Below are positions 1-6,411 of a stretch of 22,385 bases of DNA, piece by piece; the stretch's first letter is position 1, and each line of letters opens with the position of its first letter. A program made the translations under genes and the position numbers. Below the pieces are notes generated by a model. The model did no database searches, had not been told where the DNA came from, and saw nothing but the letters and a program-made list of their open reading frames with translations. Location of the stretch: the IMG/VR virus record IMGVR_UViG_3300008627_000066, positions 1-22,385 of that record; one strand, written 5' to 3'. Source of the stretch: a virus.

Positions 1-132
1 CCACCATGTGCCTAAATTCTTAAAACATGAACTCGAAAAATGAAACTGCAAAGTGTCCATTATCGCTTTCCCTATCCCGGCAATAACCAGGGCTACACCC
101 GTTAAGATTAAAAGTAGTATCATATCCTTCAT
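1..132 (-). CDS. Small membrane protein, 3' end cut by window edge
   Basis: Reading leftwards from an ATG at 132-130, 44 codons are open to the window edge. The protein begins MKDMILLLILTGVALVIAG, a single hydrophobic segment of about 20 residues, followed by a polar stretch containing DTLQFHFSSSCFKNLG. The start lies directly against the TAA stop (133-135) of the preceding gene, so the two are probably translated together. The hydrophobic N-terminus followed by a DTLQFHF-type segment recalls a small conserved Bacteroidota membrane protein of unknown function; this is from memory and not a verified match. It is downstream of the tail genes, where lysis or late membrane proteins are common, but nothing here shows a lysis role. 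Confidence 0.6.
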   Translation of the reverse strand, partial: MKDMILLLILTGVALVIAGIGKAIMDTLQFHFSSSCFKNLGTWW

Positions 133-630
133 TTAATATCCACACTCAAACCATGCAGTACCGTTAAACAGCAATATCATGCCTCCGGATACCCGGTTAA
201 AAATAACGTCCCCTCCGTTGTTTAGGAAGATTTCTTCGCCTGTCCCTTCGTCGTGTTCTATTGTGAGCCTGTTAGTGGCATCAATGATCACAATGAAAAC
301 TATTTGCCCGGTCACACCCCCGTCAAACCCTCCTATAACCATGTCCCCATCCGTTGTATTAACAAACACAATAGAAACCTCGCTAACATCAACAGCATCA
401 GAGCTACTAATTATAGTTGTCGTGCTACTAACATAAACTTCAGCACTCAGATCGCTTGCAATCACGACATCACCCGTGCCTTTTGGGTCAATCAACAGGT
501 CACCGTTAACATCCTGGGTGGTGATCGTGTCAGTTGCCGTCTTATCGAACCACCCCTGCTCTTTCTTAATTCGCTTCTGTGAAAAGCCCAAAATAGGTAT
601 TATAAGCAATAGGAATAATAGGTATTTCAT
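133..630 (-). CDS. Signal-peptide tail-fibre-like protein
   Basis: A 165-aa protein with an N-terminal Sec-type signal, MKYLLFLLLIIPILGFSQ, predicted to be cut after SQ. The mature part is rich in short beta-strand-like repeats of Gly, Asp, Thr, Val and Ile, including DPKGTGDVVI and a C-terminus reading GGMILLFNGTAWFECGY. Such a pattern is common at the distal end of tail fibres and secreted beta-structured phage proteins, but no specific domain can be named. The ATG at 630-628 lies in the second copy of a 20-bp tandem duplication; the first copy carries an identical ATG that is out of frame and ends after seven codons. A virion tip or host-surface role is inferred from position after the other tail-tip genes. 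Confidence 0.7.
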   Translation of the reverse strand: MKYLLFLLLIIPILGFSQKRIKKEQGWFDKTATDTITTQDVNGDLLIDPKGTGDVVIASDLSAEVYVSSTTTIISSSDAVDVSEVSIVFVNTTDGDMVIGGFDGGVTGQIVFIVIIDATNRLTIEHDEGTGEEIFLNNGGDVIFNRVSGGMILLFNGTAWFECGY

Positions 631-650
631 AGGAATAATAGGTATTTCAT
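611..650. repeat. Exact 20-bp tandem duplication over a start codon
   Basis: Positions 611-630 and 631-650 are identical (aggaataataggtatttcat on the plus strand). Each copy carries one ATG on the minus strand. Because 20 is not a multiple of three, only the copy at 611-630 is in frame with the 165-aa protein. Each unit holds two similar AT-rich halves, which could favour slippage. Confidence 0.95.
627..650 (-). other. Seven-codon minigene made by a tandem duplication
   Basis: The ATG at 650-648 opens a frame that reads MKYLLFL and stops at TGA (629-627). Its start overlaps the TGA of the upstream 82-aa gene as ATGA, and its stop overlaps the ATG of the 165-aa gene as ATGA. The peptide repeats the first seven residues of the downstream protein because the 20-bp unit was duplicated, shifting the frame. 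A ribosome could pass through three coupled stop/start junctions here. Whether the minigene is translated is unknown; it may be a harmless by-product of slippage. Confidence 0.4.
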
Positions 651-895
651 CTGTTTATTATTATCGTGTCGTTTCTTCGTTTCACCCCTCTTAACTTCAT
701 CTCCTTTTCAAACATCCAGGCTTTCAGCTCACTCAATACCCGCTTAGGCATCTTTTGATTATCTTCTTTCAGGTCTTTCAAATCATCTTTAAACTCGTTA
801 TGTTCTATCTGGTGTTGAATGTATAACCCTATTCCAGTACAAACAACCCCGAAGCAGAAAGCTAATATACCCCACCATTTTCTTACCCATTCCAT
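647..895 (-). CDS. Small membrane protein with coiled-coil tail
   Basis: An 82-aa protein with one N-terminal hydrophobic segment at about residues 8-27 (WGILAFCFGVVCTGIGLYI), then a charged, probably helical region rich in Lys, Glu and Asp (about 31-72). The ATG at 895-893 overlaps the TAA of the upstream gene by one base (TAATG), and its own TGA overlaps the next ATG as ATGA, so it lies in a coupled chain. A short anchor plus a charged helix just after the tail genes fits a spanin-like or other lysis accessory protein, but many unrelated small phage membrane proteins look the same. Function unknown. Confidence 0.7.
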   Translation of the reverse strand: MEWVRKWWGILAFCFGVVCTGIGLYIQHQIEHNEFKDDLKDLKEDNQKMPKRVLSELKAWMFEKEMKLRGVKRRNDTIIINR

Positions 896-1131
896 TAATC
901 TCTTTTCAATAACTCTTTGTACTCACTTGTTAACTCAAACCCATTATTATTTACGATTTGCTCAATATTTGGAGTAGCTAAATCAAACCAAAACTCCTTG
1001 TATGCAAACATTGTGGTTTCTTCTCTTTGTACTTCTTTTATATCGAAGCGAATTAGCATGCCTCCTTGTGTTTTTTCAACTAATAGAGGGCTGTTATTGC
1101 TTTCTGAATTGCGAAAAATGTGTGGTTTCAT
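895..1131 (-). CDS. Unknown 78-aa protein
   Basis: A 78-aa soluble protein starting MKPHIFRNSESNNSPLLVEK. It contains GGMLIRFDIKEVQREE and a C-terminal part with FWFDLATPNIEQIVNNNGFE. There is no signal peptide, membrane segment or recognisable catalytic motif. The middle (residues about 16-50) looks like a small beta-sheet and the end like a helix. It starts 49 bases after the stop of the lectin-like tail protein and shares its last base with the start of the following membrane-protein gene. I do not recognise its function. Confidence 0.65.
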   Translation of the reverse strand: MKPHIFRNSESNNSPLLVEKTQGGMLIRFDIKEVQREETTMFAYKEFWFDLATPNIEQIVNNNGFELTSEYKELLKRD

Positions 1132-1180
1132 TTCTATTTATGTTAGTGATTTATCTTTTCTTATTTATAATCATGCTAAA

Positions 1181-1315
1181 TTAATAGCAAAGGCGACCGG
1201 CAAGATTCACATCGTCAGCCGACCAAGCGTCATTCACCTTCAGCGCAAAAACGCCAGCCACGCCACCGGCATTCGCATCCCTGCCCGCGAGAACGACCCG
1301 CCAATAATCCCTACC
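1181..1315 (-). other. Candidate variable repeat of a diversity-generating retroelement
   Basis: This is the 3' end of the lectin-like gene. The encoded tail runs from about YWRVVLAGRDANAGG to NLAGRLCY. Its layout (spaced N, D, A, G and V residues around AGVFAL, AW and GRL) matches the general form of retroelement target proteins. The coding strand is sharply poor in adenine, as expected where template adenines have been replaced. A weak 5-bp inverted repeat (tgcta/tagca, 1174-1178 and 1185-1189) straddles the stop codon. No reverse transcriptase or template copy lies in this window, so the call rests on composition and protein pattern only. Confidence 0.45.
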
Positions 1316-2866
1316 AACTTGACTATATTGATAATAATAATCGCATAAATCAGTCGTGCTGCTTGCTCCAACTGCTGAAGGAATAAATCCTGTTGCTTCT
1401 TCTATATTACTTATATATCCAGCATCTGCACCTATGTACGAAGCATCACATAAATGTTTCATATTTGTACTTACCTGATCGGCAAAATAGCTTGAGTTGT
1501 TGGTAACATAAACTGGTTGTGCTGCTGCTGCACCTGTCCAGCTTCCATCCCATGCTATACCATCCAGCATTTTCCATACGTTGCCAAAAAGGTTTTCTAT
1601 ACCACGATACGTCATGTAATCGGTAAGATAACCAGTTCCATTAATACTGTAAAGAGTGCCACTCATAACAGAATTAGTTCCATTACCGTCACTTATACTA
1701 AGTCCGGTAGGTGCTATATAACTATCGGCTGTCCATCCGCCTCCTGTTAAATTAGTTCGCCCTCCACCTATCATTGATTGAGCATTAAAATCAGCATACT
1801 CAACAAGATATAAGAGTTGTACCGCTGAATGAAGGTAGTAATCTAATTGCCGGAAACCCGCGCCGCGTTCAGCTGCCATAGTTCGGTATTCTGCACGTGT
1901 TTCGTTTACTTTAGGCCATTGCCCTGCCACGCTGCACATCTCATCATTAGCCGCGTATAAATCTGTTGGAATGCTTGCTTTTGCTGTCATCGCTCCCTCC
2001 GAATCATCGTACATTGAACCTTCAAATGCTGAATAATATCTGTAATCTACTTCAGCTCCATCTTTCCAAAAAGCAGGGTGAAGGTCAAAGCCCGGAAGGT
2101 CATATTTAGATATATACCAACTGTTAACCGTCCCGGTTAAATCATGTTTGAAATAAAATTTTGGAATCTCAACCATTACCTGCCCATCATCGCCATTAAG
2201 AACAGCCGTCCCAATTACATAAACCTCTCCGCTTACCATTATATCCCGATCAAGACTTAATGTGTTTAGATCGTCCCTTGCTGTAATCATTGCCCACGTG
2301 TCATCCGTAATGTTATGAACCATCATTCCGGCAACAACAGCGTCCGTTACGAAATCAGCTCCACTGTCTTCCAGTTTATCTCCTGTTGTACCGTCAGTTG
2401 TACCGGATGTTTTAACTGTCGTGCCTTCCTTCATGTAAGAACTATCAGCGTCAAGATAATAGTTAACCGTTCCGGCATCAGCTAATAAGCAGCGTTTCAT
2501 GTCGGATTGAATAGGGAGATAGGCATTTCCAGCGCTTTGAGCAGTTGCTATTCCTTTCAGCGAACCTAATCTTGTGTAAGTATCACCATCAGAATCCCAT
2601 GTTACTCCTTGACATAACGATAGACTCATTCCATCCATTGTAATTGCTTCAGTTGTGATTACTCCAGCTACATCTAAAGTAGTATTAGTTTCATCCCAAA
2701 GGATTTTACTTACACTCGCTATACTCCATAACCCCGTCGAATTATCATAATAAATTATAGCCCCATCAGCAGCCGTCCCGCTAAAACTCGCTTCCTGGGG
2801 GCGGTATTGAGCCGAAACGCTGAACGCTAAAAGCAATCCAGCGAATATTAGAATTAATCTTTTCAT
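1181..2866 (-). CDS. Tail-tip protein with C-type-lectin-like C-terminus
   Basis: A 561-aa protein with a signal peptide (MKRLILIFAGLLLAFSVSAQ), a beta-rich N-terminal part, a middle segment (about 150-220) of the DSGADFVTDAVVAGMMV type, and a C-terminal domain from about 235. That domain has EIPKFYFK, HPAFWKDGAEVDYRYYSAFE, GIENLFGNVWKMLDG and ends LAGRLCY. The NLFGNVWKMLDG pattern and the GRL ending are typical of the formylglycine-enzyme/C-type-lectin fold used in variable receptor-binding proteins of diversity-generating retroelements. The last 120 bases (1181-1300) are about 59% GC and only 13% A on the coding strand, against about 35% GC and 34% A in the 120 bases before. I infer a host-recognition adhesin at the tail tip. 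No conserved sulfatase-activating active site is evident, so enzymatic FGE activity is unlikely. Confidence 0.82.
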   Translation of the reverse strand: MKRLILIFAGLLLAFSVSAQYRPQEASFSGTAADGAIIYYDNSTGLWSIASVSKILWDETNTTLDVAGVITTEAITMDGMSLSLCQGVTWDSDGDTYTRLGSLKGIATAQSAGNAYLPIQSDMKRCLLADAGTVNYYLDADSSYMKEGTTVKTSGTTDGTTGDKLEDSGADFVTDAVVAGMMVHNITDDTWAMITARDDLNTLSLDRDIMVSGEVYVIGTAVLNGDDGQVMVEIPKFYFKHDLTGTVNSWYISKYDLPGFDLHPAFWKDGAEVDYRYYSAFEGSMYDDSEGAMTAKASIPTDLYAANDEMCSVAGQWPKVNETRAEYRTMAAERGAGFRQLDYYLHSAVQLLYLVEYADFNAQSMIGGGRTNLTGGGWTADSYIAPTGLSISDGNGTNSVMSGTLYSINGTGYLTDYMTYRGIENLFGNVWKMLDGIAWDGSWTGAAAAQPVYVTNNSSYFADQVSTNMKHLCDASYIGADAGYISNIEEATGFIPSAVGASSTTDLCDYYYQYSQVGRDYWRVVLAGRDANAGGVAGVFALKVNDAWSADDVNLAGRLCY

Positions 2867-2868
2867 CT

Positions 2869-3294
2869 CTATTGTTTTTTAATTGTGTATTTTACCGTAA
2901 AAGTAGCTACCTTCCCCCCAGCTTCCATATCAAAATAAACCCTGACATAATTAAACTCGCATACACTGGGGTCGCTAAACGATACCGTCCCCGTAGCCCC
3001 TGTCATAGTGGAAGTTGTCATATTAGGGTAATCTACCCAGGTCGTACCGTCCATTGAAGCGTCAATACTCAAAACGGAAGCAGTCCCATCGTGAGCAGTC
3101 CAATCGATTACCGCCCCCCAGGATAGGGGAATTTGTTTCTTTAACATATTTTGGGTTGTCGGGTTGAGCTGGATAACCAAACTTGAATCCGTTATAACCT
3201 TAACCGCATTTAACCCTGTACGGTACAAAATATTCTGCCCGAAGCCCACCCAGGCAAAAGCCAGAATTACTAAAATCATTGTTACTCTTTTCAT
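2869..3294 (-). CDS. Signal-peptide beta-sandwich protein of the tail tip
   Basis: A 141-aa protein with an N-terminal signal (MKRVTMILVILAFAWVGFGQ). The rest is predicted beta-structure: LSIDASMDGTTWVDYP, followed by FNYVRVYFDMEAGGKVATFT. Strands of this type (SxDGxxW, then YVRV) are common in discoidin-like or carbohydrate-binding beta-sandwich modules, but the match is only a pattern. It sits between two other signal-peptide tail genes with gaps of 2 and 11 bases, so it probably belongs to the tail-tip or fibre complex. No catalytic residues are visible. Exact function unknown. Confidence 0.7.
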   Translation of the reverse strand: MKRVTMILVILAFAWVGFGQNILYRTGLNAVKVITDSSLVIQLNPTTQNMLKKQIPLSWGAVIDWTAHDGTASVLSIDASMDGTTWVDYPNMTTSTMTGATGTVSFSDPSVCEFNYVRVYFDMEAGGKVATFTVKYTIKKQ

Positions 3295-3305
3295 TTTTCT
3301 ACGTT

Positions 3306-4067
3306 TTAATCCAATTTATGTAAACTTAAATTTGCTGACCTTATATTAAAATCCGTCCCGTCTGTTTGACATACCAAAGTAACCGTAATACGTTCACCCG
3401 TGATAACTCGAATAAAGCCACCCATAGAACCCCCATCATCTACGTTCAGAGTAGCCCAGACTTTCTCCAACCATATATCCGTTTGTTTAGTGGTTTCCTT
3501 GTAGATGTTCAACTCGTATGCCTTCGCACTTGCATCCGAAAAACCATAAAAAGAACAATAGAGGAAGTATGTGCCCGTCACGCCACAGGTAAGATAATCA
3601 CCCTCGTCCCAATCACCAGCCTGGTCGCTTACCCAGGCGGTAGTAATCTTAAAAGTGTTTACCGTTAAAGAATCAATTTCCCAAACTCCATTATAATTCG
3701 TAGTTCCCCGTATTGATATTATTGCATCATCTAACAAGCCGTTAGCAGCGGAGGTCATTGTAACAGTCCCACCACCACCATCAGCAGCAGAAGCAATCGC
3801 ACCCGTTCCACCAACAGTATAAGTCCACCCCGCACCTACGGTTCCCGTGTTCCAACCAAAGAGCATATTATCCGTCCCCGCTTCGTCGATCGTAGTTCCA
3901 GCCCCTTCGTGGTAGCTGAACATTTCCGCACCCTTAACCATGTGAACCGTGTCATACAAAGCGTTGAGGTTAGTCCGTACAGTATAACCGCTCTCACCGT
4001 CTGAAATTAATTGAGAGTAGCCACTTAGGGCAACTATTGTAAATAGCATTACTAAAATCTTTTTCAT
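3306..4067 (-). CDS. Signal-peptide tail protein with C1q/TNF-like end
   Basis: A 253-aa protein. I start it at the ATG at 4067-4065, one base after the stop of the preceding gene, because this gives a clean signal peptide, MKKILVMLFTIVALSGYSQ; the frame is open further upstream to 4130 but that would place 21 residues before the signal. Residues about 90-150 hold a module with TMTSAANGLLDD and ISIRGTTNYNGVWEID, a beta-repeat found in many phage structural proteins. The C-terminal 95 residues (from GTYFLYCSFYGFSDASA to SANLSLHKLD) alternate strands like a C1q/TNF-type jelly roll, which often forms trimers at fibre tips. I infer a trimeric tail-tip or fibre protein. Confidence 0.75.
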   Translation of the reverse strand: MKKILVMLFTIVALSGYSQLISDGESGYTVRTNLNALYDTVHMVKGAEMFSYHEGAGTTIDEAGTDNMLFGWNTGTVGAGWTYTVGGTGAIASAADGGGGTVTMTSAANGLLDDAIISIRGTTNYNGVWEIDSLTVNTFKITTAWVSDQAGDWDEGDYLTCGVTGTYFLYCSFYGFSDASAKAYELNIYKETTKQTDIWLEKVWATLNVDDGGSMGGFIRVITGERITVTLVCQTDGTDFNIRSANLSLHKLD

Positions 4068-4068
4068 T

Positions 4069-6411
4069 TTATGTGTCCTTCCATTTATCTGAATCATCCC
4101 ACCTTCCGGCATCTCTCCACTTACCATCATCCTGAATCCAGTACCTTCCTATCTTACCTATTAATTTATATATTGACATAATTATTTTACACCCTAATTG
4201 AAAATCATTCTCAAACGTATTACTAACTACACTTATCGAAGTAGCACCGGGGTCCTGGTCTGAAGATACAACTAACTCCTCGTAGAAACCACCGCCCCGG
4301 CCAATAATACGGATAACATCCCCGGCCTGTAATACCTGGGTATCCATTAATTCAACCGTAAGAGTTGCTTTAGCGTCCCCTGTGGAGATATTTTCATTGA
4401 GTTGGGCTATCTTTAGTATATCGGTTAAAGTCTGAACCTGGGCCATTAAATCATTTGTAGCAGATGAAGGCATACCTACCCTATTATCAACATCGTTAGG
4501 TACGTCCTCCTCATCCTCCACTAAATTTTGAGTTGACCAGTTTTTAAGGTTCCATACATACCCGGCCTCATAAACAGCAGGTTCTATCCATAACCCTGTT
4601 TCAGGGGTGTAACCGGATAGTTTTAGTTTCCACCATTGGCCCTGCCATATATCATCTTTAGCTGAAAGTGTGATGTTCATAGGGATATAAACAGCAGCCC
4701 CGACCAGAAAACACTTCTCTGCGGAGTAGGCACTTGAAACGTAAGAAGCTGAAAATACATCTACTGGTTGCTGCCTCCTGGAAATAGTTTCGTTTACTAA
4801 AAGTTGGTGTATCTTTGTATCCCTTGCCCCGTCTTTAAACCCCCAAAGGGTAGAATTAATAGTTGTACTCCCGTCTGACGTTTCTAACCTACCCAAAGAA
4901 TAAAGGTTAGGCCCGTCCCCTATATGTGAATCAGGTAAATCTAACGCTTTAGAATATTCGCCCGTGTTGTCATTTGTTGCCTTGAAGATTAACGTCCCTT
5001 CAGGAGCTACCTGGTTTTCATAAATCAACAGTAAATGAAAATCACAGATATACTCCATATCACTTGACCCCTGAATATGAAATACCTCGTCCCCCTTTTC
5101 AGTATAGAAATTTACAAACCTAAAACGAAACGTACCGGTAGCATCCCAGGGCAGTTCATTGGTATTAAAATTAATACCCTGAAAAATGTTATAATATGTC
5201 CTTTGGTTCATTCCTATCATACTCCAGATAGTAACGTAATGGTTGGAATTTGTGGACCAGCTATAAGCATCCGTACCGTTAGGGCCGTTATACAGATACC
5301 GCTTTGAGGCATCAGATTTGGTAATAACAATATCCATTCGCCACTTAATTTTAAACGGCTCCTGAACCTGTGAGAGTTCCAATATGATATGCAAGGCACT
5401 TGCAAACATTAAATATTCATCATTCCCCCCGGATACATCTGTTATAAAATCTACGGCAGTTTCATACTTATCCTGTTCAGGTATAATGTTTGTCCCTTCG
5501 GGGCTTTGCTTATATAGATACTTCCGTTGAACGTATTGCAAAGGAGGAAGGTAACGTGTCATACCCCCGGCTAACTTATCGTAACTTCCGCTGTTGACCA
5601 TGTACTGCTCAAAGTAAGCATAGGAATTGAACGTGCCGGACTTATCAAACGTGCGAGTCATTATAGTTTCATTAATCAACTCGTTTGGTTGAATAATCTG
5701 GAAAAGCCCGTCGGCCTGTTTAAGAACACACCCAAAGGTTACTAAAATATCTTCTAATATTTCCCAGCATTTCTTAGGCTTGTTCTCCTCATTCTCGTAA
5801 TCGTAAAAAGCCATGTGGTCAATGTCTGTATATTTTAACGGACACCACTTGGCATAAAACGGATCAGGATGATGTGCATCATACCAATGTACACAAGTCT
5901 TTAAGAAGTCATCGTTGGCCCCGAACTGGTCTGCTATCCCGGTCTTATCCAGAATCTTTAATATAATACCCGTTATATCCTCCCGGCCCGTATACAATGT
6001 CCCTGAATTATCAAAGTCAATGTCTTTCAATGCACCTACCCCGTCGGTGAAGGTCATGTCAAAAGCATACGGGTAATAACGGTCTTGTTTTGAAGCCTGG
6101 TCGATCAGCATTTTTCCCGTCCAATACAATGAGGCATCCTTATATATCTTTACAAAAAACCTATCTTCCCCGGAATCAGCAAGGTCATCTATCAGGTCCT
6201 CCAAGTCTGAATCTTCAACCAACCCAAATACCTTTGCCTGTGAAGCGTGAATCGGGTCCCAAGGTTCATCCCCGGCTGCATACTTTAGCTGGAAGCCAGG
6301 TGATTCGGTTTCAAAAGTTAAAACAGCAGCAGCGTAATCTTCGTCTATGACATCTATCTTCCATGCAATAGCGTCAATACTGTTAAACTCATTTCTTAAT
6401 CTAACTCCCAT
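4069..6411 (-). CDS. Large tail hub / distal tail protein
   Basis: A 780-aa protein directly after the tape measure gene, with which it overlaps by 11 bases. This is where siphophages encode the distal-tail and tail-hub proteins. The first 130 residues (FNSIDAIAWKIDVIDEDY onward, with DPIHASQAKVFGL and FFVKIYKDASLYWTGKMLID) look like a beta-rich distal-tail module. The centre (about 140-620) has many aromatic residues and is probably the hub. The last 35 residues contain spaced Trp-Asp repeats (YWIQDDGKWRDAGRWDD). There is no signal peptide, unlike the next genes. No lysozyme or peptidase motif is evident. The role is assigned mainly by position and length. Confidence 0.72.
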   Translation of the reverse strand: MGVRLRNEFNSIDAIAWKIDVIDEDYAAAVLTFETESPGFQLKYAAGDEPWDPIHASQAKVFGLVEDSDLEDLIDDLADSGEDRFFVKIYKDASLYWTGKMLIDQASKQDRYYPYAFDMTFTDGVGALKDIDFDNSGTLYTGREDITGIILKILDKTGIADQFGANDDFLKTCVHWYDAHHPDPFYAKWCPLKYTDIDHMAFYDYENEENKPKKCWEILEDILVTFGCVLKQADGLFQIIQPNELINETIMTRTFDKSGTFNSYAYFEQYMVNSGSYDKLAGGMTRYLPPLQYVQRKYLYKQSPEGTNIIPEQDKYETAVDFITDVSGGNDEYLMFASALHIILELSQVQEPFKIKWRMDIVITKSDASKRYLYNGPNGTDAYSWSTNSNHYVTIWSMIGMNQRTYYNIFQGINFNTNELPWDATGTFRFRFVNFYTEKGDEVFHIQGSSDMEYICDFHLLLIYENQVAPEGTLIFKATNDNTGEYSKALDLPDSHIGDGPNLYSLGRLETSDGSTTINSTLWGFKDGARDTKIHQLLVNETISRRQQPVDVFSASYVSSAYSAEKCFLVGAAVYIPMNITLSAKDDIWQGQWWKLKLSGYTPETGLWIEPAVYEAGYVWNLKNWSTQNLVEDEEDVPNDVDNRVGMPSSATNDLMAQVQTLTDILKIAQLNENISTGDAKATLTVELMDTQVLQAGDVIRIIGRGGGFYEELVVSSDQDPGATSISVVSNTFENDFQLGCKIIMSIYKLIGKIGRYWIQDDGKWRDAGRWDDSDKWKDT

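Noticed and set aside
647-895. Confident naming of the 82-aa membrane protein as holin or spanin
   Set aside because: One membrane span with a charged helix is not specific, and no endolysin gene is visible in the window to support a lysis cassette.
1-1180. A retroelement reverse transcriptase or template repeat near the candidate variable region
   Set aside because: I scanned these bases on both strands and found only small genes; no RT motif (YxDD-type) and no near-copy of the 1181-1315 segment.
917-1348. A 143-codon plus-strand frame spanning the lectin gene end and the 78-aa gene
   Set aside because: It runs antisense across two supported genes and shows no recognisable motif.
1181-2866. 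Calling the 561-aa protein a formylglycine-generating enzyme
   Set aside because: The fold is similar, but the copper-binding cysteine pair is not evident, it has a signal peptide and it lies among tail genes; an adhesin is more likely.
4068-4130. Start at 4130 for the C1q-like tail protein
   Set aside because: It would overlap the hub gene by 62 bases and place 21 polar residues before a clear signal peptide.
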